In this document: piece by piece, positions 12,107 to 13,284 of the stretch | Numbering within the stretch: the stretch's first letter is position 1 | Layout of the letters: each line of letters starts with the position of its first letter | NCBI GenBank assembly: GCA_007279775.1 | Contig: QYPD01000009.1 | Span: forward strand, 1-13,284 | Source: Spirochaetia bacterium | GTDB lineage: Bacteria > Patescibacteriota > Minisyncoccia > UBA6257 > UBA9933 | DNA length: 13,284 nt | Reading direction: 5' to 3' | The notes under the pieces: model-generated | Told to the model about the DNA's origin: nothing | Seen by the model: the letters and a program-made list of their open reading frames with translations, nothing else | The model's database searches: none | Program-made: the position numbers and the translations under genes

Positions 12107-12361
12107 ATGGATAAAGAGTTTCTTTCAACAATTGAAATTGCCTCACTTTTGGGTATTAGCAGGCAGGCAGTTTTTAAAAGAATTAAAGCCGGTGAGATAA
12201 AGGCGCGAAAAATCGGCCGTAATTTTGTGATTAACAGAAAAGACATTCCGGGAATTACGGGCAAGGTTTTAACGCAAGAGCAGAAATCGGAAATTCAAAA
12301 ATCAGTTGATAAAACCTTTCGCGAGTATGGCGAGACTTTAAGGTTATTAGGGCAGGAATGA
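12107..12361 (+). CDS. HTH-domain (excisionase/MerR-like) putative antitoxin
   Basis: The 84-residue protein begins with a winged helix-turn-helix of the excisionase type: LSTIEIASLLGISRQAVFKR (about 6-25), then IKAGEIKARKIGRNFVINRKDI. Such domains bind DNA. A linker and an amphipathic C-terminal helix (about 56-84, with KTFREYGETLRLLGQE) could wrap the partner toxin. The stop overlaps the start of the Doc/Fic gene (ATGA), a typical antitoxin-toxin arrangement. The gene has its own promoter overlapped by TTGAC half-sites, suggesting autoregulation. The antitoxin role is inferred from context. A canonical Fic-inhibitory S/T-x-x-x-E-G/N motif is not clearly present. A phage- or transposon-derived excisionase is the alternative. 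Confidence 0.8.
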   Translation: MDKEFLSTIEIASLLGISRQAVFKRIKAGEIKARKIGRNFVINRKDIPGITGKVLTQEQKSEIQKSVDKTFREYGETLRLLGQE

Positions 12362-12744
12362 AGATCAAAGAATTAACAATTGCCGAAGTAGAATATATCG
12401 CTTTTTATTTGGCAAATTCTACCCGTTTCCCCAATGTTTTGGAAAGCTGTTTAATAACTCCTTTTGCTTCCTTCGGCGGTAAAACCGCTTATCGGGGCGT
12501 CATTGGCAAGTCGTCAATGCTTTTTTATTTAATGATTAAAAATCATCCTTTTCAGAACGGAAATAAACGGATTGCAATGACAACGCTTATGTATTTTCTG
12601 TATGAAAATGGGAAATGGTTAAGGGTGGACAATCAAGAACTTTATAATTTCGCTAAATGGGTCGCCACGAGTAATCCTAAGTTGAAAATTGAAACCGTAA
12701 AAGCGGTAGAAAAATTTATTGAAATGTATATAATAAAGTTATAG
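12358..12744 (+). CDS. Doc/Fic-family toxin
   Basis: Doc-type Fic proteins modify a translation factor or other target, arresting growth; P1 Doc phosphorylates EF-Tu. The hallmark HPFQNGNKR (residues 63-71) fits the Doc version HxFx-[DN]-[AG]-NKR rather than the AMP-transferring HPFxxGNGRxxR. It is followed by the IAMTTLMYFLYENG helix of the family. Length is 128 residues, Doc-like, with no extra domain. The N-terminal TIAEVEYIAFYLA helix resembles the L--EE-I-IH opening of the family. It overlaps the HTH gene by 4 nt, so the pair is probably a type II toxin-antitoxin module with a non-Phd antitoxin. Activity on any target is inferred. Confidence 0.88.
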   Translation: MKIKELTIAEVEYIAFYLANSTRFPNVLESCLITPFASFGGKTAYRGVIGKSSMLFYLMIKNHPFQNGNKRIAMTTLMYFLYENGKWLRVDNQELYNFAKWVATSNPKLKIETVKAVEKFIEMYIIKL

Positions 12745-12749
12745 AAATA

Positions 12750-12772
12750 GCAAAATATGCAAAATATTTGCG
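12750..12772 (+). promoter_or_regulatory. Direct repeat and short palindrome at the -35 box of the next gene
   Basis: GCAAAATAT occurs twice in tandem (12750-12758, 12759-12767), followed by TTGCGC. The second copy also forms GCAAA-ATA-TTTGC (12759-12771), which overlaps the predicted -35. This could be a regulator site. The sequence is short and AT-rich, so chance is possible. Confidence 0.3.
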
Positions 12773-12796
12773 CAAATTCAAAATTTATGGTAAAAT
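12768..12796 (+). promoter_or_regulatory. Predicted promoter of the SDH-type proteinase gene
   Basis: A TTGCGC -35 box (12768-12773), a 17-nt spacer and a TAAAAT -10 box (12791-12796) with an extended TGG directly before it (12788-12790). The ATG is at 12804, seven bases after the -10, so the transcript would again be leaderless. Confidence 0.65.
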
Positions 12797-12803
12797 ATAG
12801 GAT

Positions 12804-13284
12804 ATGGATAAAAAATCTCTTATAGAACAAATTGAAAAAGCCCGAAATTCCCGCGTAATTACTTATTTAACCAGCGACAGGCCCGGTCCGGTTAACGCCC
12901 GCGTGGCAATGGATATTATTCCACTTATCAGCAAACAACTTCAAACAATTGGAAAAACTGAAAATATTGATTTGTTTTTATACAGCGCTGGAGGAGATAC
13001 AATGGTGCCTTGGCGTTTAGTTTCAATGATTCGCGAACATTGTGATAAATTTTCAGTTATTATTCCATACAAAGCCCATAGCGCGGCAACGATGATTGCG
13101 CTCGGAGCAGATGAAATCGTTATGAGCGACCTTTCCGAACTTTCGCCGATTGACCCCTCAACCGCCAATGTTTTTAATCCTCAAGACCCGCAAAATCCGC
13201 AGGGTAGAATCCCAATTTCGGTTGAAGACGTAATGGCGTATTTTGACTTGGCGAAAAATAAATTTGGGATAAAAAATGATGAAC
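12804..13284 (+). CDS. SDH-family ClpP-fold serine proteinase (5' part, runs off the window)
   Basis: The frame is open from ATG 12804 to the window end (160 codons plus one base), so only the N-terminal part is seen. Recognisable blocks are YLTSDRPGPVNA (21-32), IDLFLYSAGGDTMVPWRL (55-72), VIIPYKAHSAATMIALGADE (85-104) and LSPIDPSTAN (113-122). SAGGD resembles the oxyanion glycine loop, and Ser93 in AHSAAT is the likely nucleophile of the crotonase/ClpP fold. The relatives are the serine dehydrogenase proteinase (SDH)/SppA-like proteins, which act without an ATPase partner; their natural substrates are mostly unknown. Two prolines and several Gln/Asn (NPQDPQNPQG, 125-134) form a linker before the next helix. 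Start choice is supported by the promoter seven bases upstream. Confidence 0.86.
   Translation, partial: MDKKSLIEQIEKARNSRVITYLTSDRPGPVNARVAMDIIPLISKQLQTIGKTENIDLFLYSAGGDTMVPWRLVSMIREHCDKFSVIIPYKAHSAATMIALGADEIVMSDLSELSPIDPSTANVFNPQDPQNPQGRIPISVEDVMAYFDLAKNKFGIKNDE

Overview
The window is one continuous plus-strand block from an AT-rich bacterial genome, most likely a Candidate Phyla Radiation (Patescibacteria, probably Parcubacteria-like) member. This rests on the order of the S10-spc ribosomal operon, the absence of L30 (rpmD) between S5 and L15, shortened or lysine-rich ribosomal proteins, zinc-binding S14 and L24, almost no Shine-Dalgarno sequences, and the short-repeat intergenic tracts. 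Phylogeny is inferred from these traits and was not computed.

Positions 58-9610 hold rplV, rpsC, rplP, rpmC, rpsQ, rplN, rplX, rplE, rpsN, rpsH, rplF, rplR, rpsE, rplO, secY, adk and map in the classical order. They make large- and small-subunit proteins, the SecY translocon pore, a nucleotide kinase and the N-terminal methionine peptidase. After map the classical infA-rpmJ-rpsM continuation is missing. Instead come a family 2 glycosyltransferase, greA and serS, tightly packed (one ATGA overlap, one 2-nt gap). Next is a small accessory island: an HTH antitoxin and a Doc/Fic toxin with their own promoter, then the 5' part of an SDH-family ClpP-fold serine proteinase gene with a separate promoter. 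That last gene runs off the window end.

The most striking content lies between the ribosomal genes. Junctions are either tight (0-20 nt) or carry a 70-155 nt spacer that folds as an inverted repeat. At least four unrelated sequence families share this layout. Family I sits at rpsC-rplP, rpmC-rpsQ and rplX-rplE, with a divergent relative at adk-map. It starts within a few nt of the upstream stop codon and, in three copies, ends exactly on the ATG of the next gene. Its left arm pairs over 22-24 nt with the right arm, including the start codon, with wobbles that work only in the plus-strand RNA. In three copies a competing proximal arm can pair with the left arm instead, which suggests an mRNA switch. 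Three copies also open with a tiny ATG-CCC-AGT reading frame lying on the left arm. Family II (ATCCGAATCTACGAAT-type units) precedes rplV, rpsH, rpsE and secY. Family III (ACATTTTA-type) lies between rpsE and rplO, and family IV (GATGAC hexamers) between secY and adk. A heptamer tandem repeat is also found in frame inside serS.

No RNA gene, CRISPR array, insertion sequence or convincing intrinsic terminator was seen. No gene-free stretch exceeds about 160 bases, and every spacer over 60 bases is described below.
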